Shown here: piece by piece, positions 1 to 25,457 of the stretch | Position numbering within the stretch: the stretch's first letter is position 1 | Layout of the letters: each line of letters begins with the position of its first letter | Assembly: GCA_030272155.1 (NCBI GenBank) | Contig: CP126191.1 | Span: 3,990,501-4,054,500, forward strand | Direction: 5' to 3' | Source: Tetradesmus obliquus | Lineage: Eukaryota > Chlorophyta > Chlorophyceae > Sphaeropleales > Scenedesmaceae | Length of the DNA stretch: 64,000 nt | The notes under the pieces: model-generated | What the model was told of the DNA's origin: nothing | The model's database searches: none | What the model saw: the letters and a program-made list of their open reading frames with translations, nothing else | Position numbers and translations under genes: made by a program

Positions 1-9920
<9,920 letters not shown>

Positions 9921-9937
9921 GGCTGAGATGGCTGTGC

Positions 9938-10240
9938 TCAAGCTGCTGGCCGGAAGAAGCTGTACATGCAACAGGCAGCATAACACAGCAGCAACACACA
10001 TCAACTTGCCCTATTTGAAGCACAGCGGCAGCAGACAGAAGCTTCATGAATCGAAGCAGGGGATGGCCCTGAGAGACGTGCAGATATGCTTCTGTACCTG
10101 TTTCTGACTACGAAGTATCGGCCTGGCCCATCACGGTTGGCACCAGGATACACCAGCCACAAAGCGACAAACCAGGTGCCGATGATGATAGCTAACGCCT
10201 CCTGCAAGCTAAATTCGTAACAAGCGATATCGTCGTCCAT
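9938..10240 (-). CDS. 54-residue single-pass membrane protein, possibly bicistronic with SNO
   Basis: ATG at 10240 opens a short protein with an acidic start (MDDDIACYEF), one hydrophobic helix (ALAIIIGTWFVALWLVY, residues 15-31) and a short basic, Gly/Pro-rich tail. The first exon ends at 10098 (AACAG|GTACAG). A second exon, 9959-9938, adds seven residues and a stop, for 54 residues in all. The stop lies 17 bases before the SNO ATG on the same strand, so both could be read from one mRNA. The layout resembles small membrane subunits of organellar complexes, but I recognise no family. It could instead be an upstream ORF that controls SNO translation. The intron is a prediction; without it the frame stays open to about 10004. 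Confidence 0.45.
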
Positions 10241-10701
10241 TCACAGATGCAGAGGACATAGACAATTCGAATGGCAAAGTTGGCCTGAACGAGATGCCTG
10301 CTACGTCTACTTGAAGGATCACGAGTAGGGATCACGAATGAAGCTGAAATTGCTATGTGCAACCTGTTGCTGAGCACTTGCGAGGCAAAGCCACATGGGG
10401 TGGCCGATCGCGGCCTTGCAAAACCGCTGCTCCAAGGTAACATAACAAGCTGGTTGCAACCCCGAGCATGCTGATTTGATGCGAAAACACCCCAACTTTG
10501 CACGGAATCATCAGAGCGACGTTGTGGGGCCGCTGTGCCCAGTACAGCGTCAACAGCTGCTGCAGCAGGCACTTGCTGACGCAGCACTGTGCCGCACAAA
10601 TGTGACAACAGTTTGAACAATGAACCGCAATGAACAGTTTGCCTGGCAGGCGTGCTCCTTGGTGCACGCCCAGCAGCAGCCACCACCGCCACAACAACCC
10701 A
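10241..10701. promoter_or_regulatory. Spacer upstream of the small ORF/SNO pair
   Basis: This 461-base stretch separates the 3' end of the monooxygenase gene from the ATG of the small membrane ORF. It holds no CAG runs and no coding frame I can support. It should contain the monooxygenase 3'UTR and the promoter of the leftward unit. I saw no clear TATA box. Confidence 0.4.
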
Positions 10702-14498
<3,797 letters not shown>

Positions 14499-14702
14499 TG
14501 GGACTCAAGCCGGTCACTACATCACCAATTGGGAACGAAGAGCGCGGCAACCAGCATCAATGATTTCTTTACACACTTAACACAAAGATCAGATGCCACA
14601 GGCTTCTCAACAGAAGTGCAATACGAATGCCCAAACCCTAGGCTGACTGTACACCTTACGCTGCTGCTTTGGCTTCTTCCCAGCAGCACACACCATGCTG
14701 GA

Positions 14703-15993
14703 TCAAAAGAACGACTCAAACTTCTCCTGCTCTCCTTCAGGCTCGTCACTGGAGGAGTCTTCCTCATCACTCCCACCCTCATCATCATCGCTGCCACCCG
14801 CTGCAGCCGCTGCCGCTGCTGTTGCAGCTGCAACCGCACCACCATCGCTGCCGCCTGCCTCCGCTAACCGCGCCTGCTGCTGTGGCTGCTGCTGCTGCTG
14901 CTGGCTGTTCTGCCTCTGCAGGAAAGCCTCACCCTCCCCGCCTTCGTCATCTTCGTCACTTTCATCATCTTCGCTGCTGCTGCCACCATATCCTGCAAGC
15001 AGCCCCAGCCTCGGCCCATCGTCATCATCTTCCGCCTGCTGCTGCTGCTGCTCCTGCTGCAGGTTATGCTGCTGCTGCTGCTGCTGTTGAAGCTGCTGCT
15101 GCTCGTCGTCCTGCTCTGCTGCCGCTGCAGCAGCGCCGTTGCTACCTGCAGCTGCCGTGGCATGTGCAGCTGGTATGCTGGGCGGCACCCAACCTGCGGC
15201 ACAACACAACACCGTGTACATAAGGCAGTCAGCGCCATAGGACCCATTTGTAACTTCCTTCTTTCTTTGTTGAAGTAGTCACGATGTTTGGCATCGGAGA
15301 CCACGTCAGCAGTTGGGCGCTGCTGCTGAAGTGCAGGTGTGCAGCTGCGCGCACTGCAGTGCGTCCCATTGCAACCCGTACTTTTAATCCAAACACCACA
15401 CAGCAGCTATTGCTCACTTCACTTCGCTACAACTGCTCAGGCACAACATGCTGCTATGCTGATGCCTGGGCCCTTTCCGCTGTGCTGCAACGTGCAATGA
15501 CATGCAACTAGGCCATCAGCACTGTACAAAGGCCCAGGGCAATCTGCCAGCACCGCGCAAAGAATTGCGTCCATAAAATCAAGCATGCTGTACGCAGCTA
15601 AGAGCAAGCCACTAGCAGCTGTTGCCTCACCATCTAGTGACAGTGGGTCGGCCTGCCGAGCCTGTGCCAGTGCCTGTTCATGCGTAAGCAGCTCCTCACG
15701 CCGGCCCTGCTGCTGCTGCTGCTGCCGGCCGCCTCGCTGCCCTTGATGGCCGCCGCGCTGCTGCTGCTGCTGCTGCTGCCTGGGGCCCTGCTGCTGCCTC
15801 TGGCCCGGCCGTAGTGATGCCAGGTCCCTGCCGCCCTGCCATGCTGCTGCGCCGAGCGCGTCCTCCGCCACTGCTGCGTACTGGTTGAGGTGCTGCCGCT
15901 TTGCTGCCTCCTGGGCTGCCTTGTGCTCCGCCTTTTTGTGCACGGGGCCTGCCAGGTGCTGCTGCATCTGCGCCTCATCAGTGAAGCTCGCCT

Positions 15994-16042
<49 letters not shown>

Positions 16043-16677
16043 GAGGCAGGGCAAGGCAGGCATGCAATACAAGTTTGGTGCCAATCTTGTATTACGTGAA
16101 CCCCAGCGCACAATGCGAACCGCATGCGTCCACTTTGCAGGCTGCGCTGGCAGTACAGCAGCACACTGATCTGTTGCGTGCGCTGGTGTGCGCTCAACAT
16201 GTGGGGCAGGAGGATTAGGGCCTGCAGCTGCAAAGCAGCATATCACTCCCAGCAACCCCCATTTTGGCGTTCAAAACATGGCCCGAGTGCTGAAAGCTAC
16301 GATATACATGAACACATTGCGGTGTATTGCAAGCTTGCTGCTGCTGCAGCTGCTGCTTACCTGACACAGCTCGCAGCGTAGCAGCTCAGGCACTGCCATG
16401 CTTGCTGCTGCCATCACTGCTGCATATGCTTCCTGTGCTGCTCTCAAGGGCTCACTGCGCTTCTTTCTCTGCCTCCTGTCGCCATATGCATCACCCTGCA
16501 CAAGCACGGGCACAAGCAGGATAGTAAGGCGATATGTGAGCAGATTCATTCACACAGGCAGGTAGCAGCAACAGTGGTGCCTACCTCATCCTGCCCTCCT
16601 TCCCGGCGCCGTTCCCTATTCCTCATGGTGTTCTTGAGCTGCCTGGCAGAGTCCTGTAATGATCTGCCGTGATCCAT
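14703..16677 (-). CDS. U1/matrin-type C2H2 zinc-finger protein with acidic tail
   Basis: Probable nucleic-acid-binding protein. Exon 1 (16677-16585) is basic (RNRERRREGGQDE). Exon 2 (16495-16361) ends in LLRCELCQ, and exon 3 (from 15991) begins ASFTDEAQMQQHLAGPVHKK. Together they form C-x2-C-x12-H-x5-H, the spacing of U1-like/matrin fingers, so an intron with a long CTG tract cuts the finger between its Cys and His pairs. Gln/Arg/Gly-rich sequence follows, then a basic block DAKHRDYFNKERRKLQ near 15.27 kb. The last exon is Gln-rich, then acidic (GGSSSEDDESDEDDEGGEGE) and ends ESFF. The joint between exon 3 (donor near 15631) and the basic block does not keep frame in my model, so a small exon may be missing. 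The family is unnamed; a splicing or rRNA-processing role would fit but is inference. Confidence 0.75.
15995..16039 (-). repeat. (CTG)n tract before the zinc-finger exon 3 acceptor
   Basis: About 15 CAG units on the + strand read as CTG in the transcript and run straight into the acceptor CTGCAG|GCGAGC. Length variation here would lie in the intron and not change the protein. Confidence 0.8.
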
Positions 16678-17242
16678 AGTGCTCAGCACTGCGTTGGGAC
16701 TCAGAGCTGCTGTTGGCTGGTTGTACTCGGACGCACACGAATTCTTGGCTCACACGCTGCAGTAACAGGCTAGAATGGGTTTAAGGAACGGTGACTGGGG
16801 AACACGCGACCGGCCTTGCCGAAATTAACATCGTAACCGCTGCTAGGGCCAGGGCTCACAACGGGGCTGTGCGTTTAGGAATTGTTGGCTGTGGTCGCTG
16901 TGCAACTGCCCTGTTATGTTCGATATTGACAAGTGCAATGTATTTTGCTTTTTCCGTGCGGACAAGTCGCACTGCAAAGGAAGGCAACAACGATGTCAAC
17001 ACGGAGTTCACCACCACGGCCCAAAGGTGCACTTATACATAATGCAACAGCAACGTCCAGTTAGGCATTACGAGCAAGAGCTGGCAGCCCGGTACACCCG
17101 TATTATGCATTTGCACAGCACCTTCAGAGTCTGCATGCAGTGACTGGGAGCAGCAGACAGAACTCCCCTGTTCCTGTGGTTGTTGACCTCGCAACCGTAT
17201 CGTAGTACATAATATCTTTCTTCTATATGTTGCCTGCGCCGA
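16678..17242. promoter_or_regulatory. Divergent upstream region, zinc finger / PHD-GNAT
   Basis: About 565 bases lie between the leftward zinc-finger ATG (16677) and the first usable rightward ATG (17243). No CAG runs and no supported coding frame are present. It probably holds both promoters and any 5' non-coding exon of the PHD-GNAT gene, whose true start is uncertain. Confidence 0.4.
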
Positions 17243-18002
17243 ATGCGCTGCATCACCTCACCCTTGCCCCTGCCTGTACTGCTGCTGCTGCTGCTGCTGC
17301 TGCCAGGCCTTCTGGGAGACCTGCCTGGTGATGAACTGACTGATGCCTGCTGCTGGGCATGCTCTGGAGGGGTAAGGGCACCAATTGAGTTGTCATTTCA
17401 CTCGGCCAGCAGCAACAGCAGGGCTGCACATGCACACCGCTCTGCAATACACACACCGACCTGTCACTGCACAGTGCTTTGTCAAACACGAGCCACGGCA
17501 AGTGCAAGCGCCGCACGCTTCCGACATCAATCCCCTCACCACATCTAACACATCCTGCTGCACCTGCCACCGCTCTGCTGCAGGGAGACGTGCTGTGCTG
17601 TGATGGTTGCCGTGCTGTGTACCATCTGGCCTGCATAGGCCTAAGCCAGATGCCAGGCGAGCATGAGGACTTCTTCTGCCCCTTGTGCAGCTGCAAGGAG
17701 TGTGGCAAGCCCACCCGCAGCCAGCAGCAGCTGCCATGCATTAACACACAGCTGGTGCCAGTGCAGCAGAAGCAGCTGCAGGTGTGTGGGTGTGTGCTGG
17801 GGCAGCGACGGTGACATTGAATGAGGCAGCACAGTTGAGCAGCAGTAGTGGGCAGCAGTAGTGGGCAGCATTGCGTCCAAGGGCAGCATCGCTGTATACT
17901 TACGACAGACATCAACGGCCCTCACAGCACGGCAGCTTTGTTCCTGCTGCAGCTGTATCCATGCATGCTGGTGTTTGTGCACCTCATCACACAGTTTCAC
18001 GT

Positions 18003-18046
<44 letters not shown>

Positions 18047-20473
18047 CTTGCAGGCCCGGGTCCAGCAGCACCAGCAGCTGCCCTCAGGGCCTGGCTACTG
18101 CTGCCCGCAGCAGCTGCGCCAGTGGCTGCAGCAGGAGCCCCAAAACAGCCCAGCACCGCCGGAGGCTGGCAGCAGCAGTGCAGCAGCAGGCACAGCAGCA
18201 GCTACGGCAGCGGATGTGCAATTGCATGAAGAAAAGGAGGATGCAGCACCAAGGGCCAAGCGACACAGATCTGGTAGGTGCAGCGCATTCAGCGGCTATG
18301 AACACCTAGCTGCCTTACAAACCCCGCAAGCATGCGATGCACCCAGTTGACGCAGCTGCGCTACGTCATTGCCCCCATGCATGCCTGCGCTCGTCTTGCT
18401 CTCCATCCTGGACATGCATGACGTTTTGATATTATGCACAGTTTAGGACCTGCCAAACACAGCACACCCCTGATGCACAGCAGCTGCGCCCCATCCTATG
18501 CTGATTGTGCAGGTGATGCCGGCAACCACGGGAGCACCACGCAACCTGACAGCAGCAGCAGCTGCTGCAGCGGAGATGCTGCTGCCATCCACTGCTGCTG
18601 CTGCCAGCAGGCGTGCCACGTCACCTGCCTACCTGCTGCACTGCGCCAGCAGCACATGCAGCTGCAGCTGAGCACATCGCAGCAGCCTAAGAGCCCAGCT
18701 CAACCCACCAAAGCAGGCAAGGGCAAGAAACAGCAGCAGCAGCAGCAGGACAAGCAGCAGCAGCAGCAGCAGCAAGGGCTTGAGCCGTACTTCTGCAGCC
18801 AGCGCTGCCAGCAGGTGGCCCTGCAAATGGCACAGCAGTGTGCACGGGGTGTGGTGCAGCTGGATGCACTTCCGGATGGCACCCCTGTATCATGGCAGCT
18901 GATCCAGCCTGCAGCAGTTGCAGCAGCACTTGCAGCGGGTGAGGCTCGCGACACAGCTGATGATGCCAAGGCAGCGCTGGCAGCAGCAGCACCGCTCACA
19001 CCTCCAAAGCCTGGCAGCAAGCCTGGCTCAGCAGCAGCAGCAGCAGCAGCAGTGCCAGCTGGCCTGCTAGGCACAGGCATTGCTGCAGGCTACAGCCGCC
19101 AGCAGGCTGTAGTACTGGCTCAGGTGCTGCGAGATGTGCTGCTGCTGCTGAGTCAGCAGCTGGGGCCAGCCTGGGAGGTGCGGAGCTTCCAAGACACCCT
19201 ACCTTGGCTGGTAGCGGGCCTGAGGCACAACACGTCTGGCGGCCTGCTAGATCTGTCTCACTTCCATGTTGCGGTGCTCTGGGTGGGCAGTACTTTGGCG
19301 TCAGCGGCGCTGCTGCGGCTGCATGGCCCGGCAGTGTTAGAAGTTTCCCTGGCAGCCACGCTGCAGCAGCTGCAGCGCAAGCGGCTGGGGAGGCTGCTGG
19401 TGGGCTGCATCGAGCGCTTTGCGCTTGAAGGGTGTGGCGTACAGCAGGCGTGGATGCCTGCATTGGGTGGGACAGTGAAGCCGGGTGTGGGGCTGTCGCT
19501 GCTGCCGACGTGGCAGCGGGAGCCAGGCACACGGGATGGGATAGGTGCGGCACCAGGCAGCTCGCTGCATCTGCTGGGACTGGATAAGGTGCCGCTGGCA
19601 TCTCAGGGGTTAGAGGCGGCTGGCAGCAGCAGCAGCAGCAGCAGTGGCAGTGATGGCGAGCAGGGGTGTGCAGCTGAACAGCAGCAGCAGCAGCAGCCGA
19701 AGGACTTGAAGGCTTGCTGGGCGCTGCAGCTGAAGTATGGGCCTGCGCCCAGTGTGGATGACTGGATGCAGCTGCCGCGGCACATGCTGCTGCGCTACAG
19801 CTACGTGCCGTTTGTGACAAAGCGGCTGGCTGCAGAGACGCTGCTGCCCCTGCCCAGGTTCAGGAGGGCAGTGCATGCAGGGCCAGCATCTACAGCAGCA
19901 GCAGCAGGAGCAGCAGGCGTCATAGCTGCAGCGATGGCTGGTGCAGGTGCTGGTGGTGGTGCTGCTGTCGGTGGTGGTAGTGCAGCTGCAGGTCCAGGCA
20001 TTGCTGCTGATGCAACTGGCAGGTCCCCTGATGTGCTGCGTGCAGCTCAGCAGCAGCGCCGGCAGCAGCAGCAGCAGGGACACTTGTGGCTCCAGCAGCA
20101 GCAGCAGCAGATGGCGCCGCGGCATCAGCAAGTGCTGCACCAGCAAATGCATTTGGCAGCACCACAGCAGCAGCAGCAGCAGCGCCAGCTGCCGCCCAGG
20201 GCTCCAGAGGCGAAGCAGCGGCAGACGCAGCCCCTGCAGCCATGCTTCAACTTCTTGACAGCTCAGCAGCTGGTGCAGCAGACACAAGCGCCCCTGCAGG
20301 GTTCTGCTGCTGCTGCTGCTGCTGGGCTGGGCAAGGGCAAAGCTGCAGGCATTGCGGCTGGCATTGCTGCCTACAACAGCAGCAGCGGCTGGAAGAACGG
20401 TGCGCAGCACGGCAGCAGCACGTGTGGAGTGATGGGTGTCACTGGTGTTGGGAGGCCGGTACACAGCGGGTAG
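17243..20473 (+). CDS. PHD-finger and GNAT-like acetyltransferase domain protein (IDM1-like)
   Basis: Likely nuclear chromatin reader/modifier, comparable to the plant PHD-plus-acyltransferase family that includes INCREASED DNA METHYLATION 1. A PHD finger is split by an intron: CCWACSGG (to about 17372) joins GDVLCCDGCRAVYHLACIGL and FFCPLCSCKECGK (about 17583-17780). Exon 3 spans about 18054-18273. The last exon (18513-20473) has a second, atypical finger (CCSGDAAAIHCCCCQQACHVTCLPA ... YFCSQRC). A GNAT-like stretch follows: FHVAVLWVGSTLASAALLRLHG, then VLEVSLAATLQQLQRKRLGRLL. The acetyl-CoA loop is QRKRLG rather than the usual R/Q-x-x-G-x-G/A, so activity is uncertain. A Gln/Ala-rich tail follows. 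The ATG at 17243 gives a Leu-rich start that may be intron read-through; an acceptor at about 17306 is an alternative. Confidence 0.8.
18004..18044 (+). repeat. (CTG)n tract before a splice acceptor
   Basis: An almost uninterrupted TGC/CTG run sits directly upstream of TTCTTGCAG, the acceptor of PHD-GNAT exon 3. It may act as the pyrimidine-rich element. The same layout recurs in at least ten other introns here. Confidence 0.8.
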
Positions 20474-22112
20474 AGGTCCTTTGGACACTGCTGGCTAGTT
20501 TGCGCTTATGTTTCTGGCAAGACGTCCGATCCTTCAGTAAGACCTTGCTGGGGTGTAGGATACAAAGGGAAGTAGCCAGGGCCTGGCATATGCTTGCTTG
20601 TTCAACAAGTAGGTTACCAACAAGTATCAGCCGCGTGTTCATGCTCAACAGAGTTTGGCAATGGCGGCATGCGCCCTGCACGCTAAGACTGGCTGCTGTG
20701 CAGCTGGCATGGTGCTGCCATGCTGTTCTTTTGTTGCTTAGGGCAGCAGCCTGCCCTGCAGCCTTGGATGCAGCCACTGGTTGTCTGTTGAGGCCTTGGA
20801 GTTGAGGGGCGGTTTGCTCCCTTGTTTGCTGCTATGAGTAACAGCACTCGGATGTTGGTCAATCTGTAACATGTGACAGCGAATTGCTGCTGTCAATTTG
20901 TAACATGTGACAGCAAATTGCTGCTGCTTCATAGCACTTTGCAACACATCTTGATCATGCGCATACGTTGTACGCTGGCTTTGTGCTGCTGTGCAAGGGG
21001 CCAAGCATTGAGCCTGCTTTGTAGCACCTGCTTGTTTGTTTGCTCAACAGGCTGTCTTGAAGCAATTACACCGGCATACAACACGAGCACAGCAGCAGAC
21101 TATGGAGAGTACACCTGCTGTTACACGACCCTCGTTAGAAACAGTACTAGGATGTCGTATGGGTACGCGTCCTACCACCCTCCACCTCCTCCAGCAGTAA
21201 GCAGCCATGAAACTCATCACATCCATCCAGCATCGGTGCCTGCACCCTCAGGGCATGGAGGTAAAAAAACAGCTGCCCTCTGTACACCTCTGAGCATGGA
21301 CAAATCAGGGCAAAACAGCCTGCTTGCACTGCACCTGCTGAAGCAATGCCTGGAGGAGCGTTGTCGCTATGCTGAAAGAGCCACACGCGTAAACCTGTGG
21401 CTGCATGCTTCCACCTGTAATCCCACCACATATCAACATGCACATGATGATGGCAATGGTGATGGCAATGGTGCTGCTGATGCAATATCAATCATATGAT
21501 GGTCTAGTCCATTCAGGCGCTGTCAACAGCAAACTACAGCTGAGTCTGGCCAAATGCAGATGCACACTGTCAACACGTGTCTAATTTGCTACCAGTGGTT
21601 GCCTGGCAGACGCAGTACTGCATATTGAAGAGCTTCGCAAACCAGCAAACCCTGTGAATTTTGGTACATGCGTACTTTGCAGCATATGCTGCATGCATGA
21701 GCACTGGTAGTGCCTTTATTGAAGATCTTCTCTAGAGCCAGCCGTACAGCAACTTGCTGAACACCCAGCCAGCAGCGGAGCTTAGCAAGCACATTGCAAA
21801 AGTATTTACGGCAGAGGCATGCGCACTTGCCGCCGTTGGCGCCGAGGCACACCATGCTCTTGCATGCACACCAGGCAAAGCCTCAGCCGCACATGCAGGC
21901 GTGACCGCAAACACTTGCCTGAACGTGTCATGCATATCATGAACGCAGATAAAACGGAGGTCACGACCGCAGCTCATCCAGGTCTCATCATCACCACCAT
22001 GTCTTGATCATTGCAGATCTTGGCAAAATCTGCCAACGCCCGCCCGCATGCAGCACTGCGCTGGCAGCATGAACAACTCAAGCTGCTCCCTGCGTGTCAC
22101 GCCACATGTATA
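20474..22112. other. Convergent intergenic region with a short tandem repeat
   Basis: These 1.6 kb separate the 3' ends of the PHD-GNAT gene (+) and the secreted-protein gene (-). A short tandem duplication (GTAACATGTGACAGC...AATTGCTGCTG, two copies) lies at about 20865-20928 and brings two TGTAA words, the green-algal polyadenylation signal, a plausible 3' end for the + gene. Otherwise I see no coding frame with intron or domain support. Confidence 0.5.
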
Positions 22113-24416
22113 CTACGTGGAGCACACGGAGAAGTCATCTGTGAACAGCGAGTTGGGAGGGTGCGGCACGCACTTGCCGCCGCCGCTCGGGCCGATGTGC
22201 GCGCAGTGCACCGCAGGCCGCAGCGGCACAAGTGCCGCATGCAGTGAGCGGCAGATAAGATTGTCTTGGTCAGCGCTGTCATAGTTTCCAACTGGCAGGC
22301 TCCGGAGGAACTTCTCACAGTCGGCCTGGTTGTTGTACTGGCTGTTGGTGCCTGTGCAGAAAGCTGCTGATGCCTGGCAGGTCAGCTGCACCAGCTGCTC
22401 ATTGAAAACAGCCTCACCGCCAACCAGCTGATACAGCGGCGCCCAGGCGGCCTCAACCACCAGACCCAGCCTGCGCAGGTCCCAGTCATACCTGAAATGG
22501 CACACCAGGCAGTGGCAGCACGTGCATTCTTGTTGTCAATACCATGCGGCCGAGTGTGCATGTTACATTAAAGGCCATTGTGCGAAGACAGGGATGCGCA
22601 GCAGCGCTGTGGCAGAGTTGAGCCAGCATGTCTGCCCCATGTGCACCTTGCAGCAAGCACACCGCCAGAAAGCTGCCACCTGCTTGAAAATGTCACTTGT
22701 TGCACGTGCATGCTGCTTACACTCTGACTGGCGTGCTCGATCCCAAATGTCACGGCAGCGTTTTGGCATGAGCATCTATCATGCGGCACAGCACACTGTG
22801 TGCAACCACCACGGCTGCATGCAGCGTCAGCAGCTGTTGTGCCTGAGCTCCACAATAGGTGCCTCTACACCTCACCACCCTTGCTCATGCTGTGACACCT
22901 GCTGCTGCACTTGAGCAACGCGCTGCATGCAGCTCCACAGGCCATTTGCCACTCACGAGCAGATGCGGCCCTCCCTGTCGAACACAAACACGCCCATGGC
23001 CGATATGTTCCAGGTGGCCCCCACAGGGCTGCCGATCTGCTGCAGCAGGGGGTTCACAAAGTGGAACAGCACCTCGAATGCCACCTGGCGCTTGCCAGGC
23101 TCACACACCATCCAGCGCTCGGTGACGCCGACACAGCGTGCAGTTGTTGTGTCGTTCAACTCCAGTGGTCCGGCCAGCCTAGCAGGGCACAGCAGGGCAG
23201 GTGTGTGAGCAGGCAGCAAGCAGGTGTACAGCAGGCTAGCATGTCAGCAAGCGGACTGTGGAGGTGCCAGCAGCTGGCATGCACGGAGGTTGAGGCGATG
23301 GATCAGATGACTGCAGCAGGGGCAACGGTTGATTGCTGTGCGCATCAGGCAATTTAAACGCGCGTTTTACATGCACGTGCACTTAAGTGCATGGCCTGGT
23401 GTTTTGCCAGCTGCTGTGCCAACAGGGTGTGCTTTGCTATCTCTGCATTAGTGCGCAGCTGCTGGTCACTGCTGCAGACACTACCTCTGGCTGAACACGA
23501 TCTCTGCATTGGTGGGCAGCTGCTGGTCGCTGCTGCAGACATCACACCTGTAGAAGTACTCCAGAGCACCGAGGTTGGTCTGCAGAGGGAATCAACACAG
23601 CATTGCGTGCTGTCAGCTTGCTAACGACAGCTACAACAGCATGCCCATCCACCAAGCCACCAATTATGCGTGGATGCTCTGCAGAGGCCGTTGCAACCAC
23701 AGCCAGCAGCACTACAACTGCTGCTGTGTCGCAGCAGCTGGCAGCTGGGGGTTGCTTACTAAAAATGGGCTCACGGTTGATGCAATGATTGTGTGCAGCC
23801 TAAGCTTGTATGTAAGTTAGCATGTAAAACATCTTAGCCGGCTTGGCCTTGACTGCGTCGGAGCCCCAAGAGGACAGCTGCGTTTATGGTGCTACAATGC
23901 CAGCATGTGATGTGGCAAACACATGTGTGTATAGCGATTGGGATGGCATAGGCCAGCCGAGCATGAATTAAAATCCTGTTGCTTCCAGCTAGTTTTTGTG
24001 TCGGGTATCATGGCTGCTCGCTGCCGCTCTCGGGTCGCAGCTGGCAATCGTAGCCGCAAAAAGGCTGACATGCAAAGCTTTTGCCTGCAGCCAAGTCACT
24101 GCTGACCGTTACACACCAGCCCGGCAGGCGTGGCGCTTACCTGGAAGGTTCCTACTGGTGCAATCCTGCCGTTCACTTTGGCGCTGAACTCTGGCGGTGG
24201 GACGCCACTGAGGGCGATCTTCATGCTGGTGGGCCAAATGACCTTGTTGACCGCAGATCGTGTTGCTTCTTTCATCTTCTTGCAGGAGGTGCGCCATTTC
24301 ATGTGCGCCGCATCCACTGAGGCGGGTTTAGCGCTGGCGCCAGCCTGCTGCAGCCCTGCACTTGCTGCAGCGATGAGCAGTACCAGGAGCACGGATGTTC
24401 TGGTGGTGCTCGACAT
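22113..24416 (-). CDS. Secreted protein: NTF2-like region plus Cys-rich C-terminus
   Basis: Four exons (24416-24141, 23579-23485, 23178-22957, 22491-22113) join in frame to 323 residues. The start is a classic signal peptide: SSTTRTSVLLVLLIAAASAG, then a polar mature part. The middle (GRIAPVGTFQTNLGALEYFYRC through MGVFVFDREGRICSYDWDL) reads like an NTF2/SnoaL-type cone fold: an early helix, long strands, and a late strand with D-x-x-G-R-I. This is a fold guess from pattern, not a match to a named family. The C-terminal exon is Cys-rich (CEKFLRSLPVGNYD, CRSLHAALVP, VHCAHIGPSGGGKCV), which fits disulphides in the secretory pathway or cell wall. No catalytic motif was recognised. Confidence 0.75.
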
Positions 24417-25457
24417 GATGCCTGCAGCAGCGTTGCAAACACACACATCAGCAGCAGCAAGGAGTGCTTGATGATGGAAGTGCCTGATGGTGCCGTGCAC
24501 CACACGCAGCAAATAGCTCTTGCTGTCATGTGGCTGGCCACCCCAGCTGGCACGTACTCTCTCAAGCAGTGTTAACAGCTCTTCTTGCAGGATGACGAAT
24601 CGCTGGTGAATCGCTGCTGCTTTCAGTCGCACACCCGCAACCCATGAGCTATCTTTAAGCGCCTGTTGTGCAGAGTCTACGCTGTATAAATTGTATGTTC
24701 TGCAGACCGCGGTCACTAGCGCGCGCGGGCCAGGAGGCCAAGGGCCTCCAGGGGCCCCTGCTTCCCAGCCAGCTCGCATGTGAGCACGATCGCGCCAAAG
24801 GCATGTACGACCACTTTCACACCCATATAAATCTACATTAAAGCAGGACGCATGCAGCAGTCTCGGACATCTGACACAGGCTGAGCTTAGCAGCAGACCC
24901 CTCGTGGCTGTTTGATCTGGGGCGGCGCGTCCTCTTGCTCTACCCGCACCAGACAAGCTGATTCTGATCTTAATCAGGCAATATGACCGTTGTACCACGC
25001 TTCATGCCCACCTCGTAGTTTCACTCAATTGAAGGTTTGCCAGCTGGAGTGCCAGTGACTGGGCTGTGATACCCCTGCAGTGCAATTGTTGTGCAGGCAC
25101 AGCGTACGTTGCACGAATTTCGTTATATTCCCTGACAGGGATCTGTGCATGTATCCCGACGTTCGTGCCATCAGCAGGATGTTGTTATGCACAAACACCT
25201 GCTGCCCGAAGACCAGCATACCTTGCGCAACTGCAACATTGTTTGAGACACACAAACAGTGTACGCATATTCTGGTTGTTGGTGGCTTGTGTCAGCGTCA
25301 GCCTGAGGGATTCCTTGCGAATGCCCAACAGCCCTTGTTGACAAGGCCGCGAATTTACAATCGCTCGTTCCTCGTTCCTACACATATACAAACATTACCT
25401 CTGTGAACGCACCGGTGGGGCCCAGAAGGGCCGCTATCCTCACATCTACATAGCTTC
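24417..25457. promoter_or_regulatory. Divergent upstream region, secreted / acidic protein genes
   Basis: About 1.04 kb lies between the two divergent start codons. TATA-like words occur near 24683 (TATAAAT) and 24827 (ATATAAAT), both written on the + strand. No coding frame is supported. A short palindromic stretch (GGAGGCCAAGGGCCTCC) lies near 24735. Confidence 0.35.
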
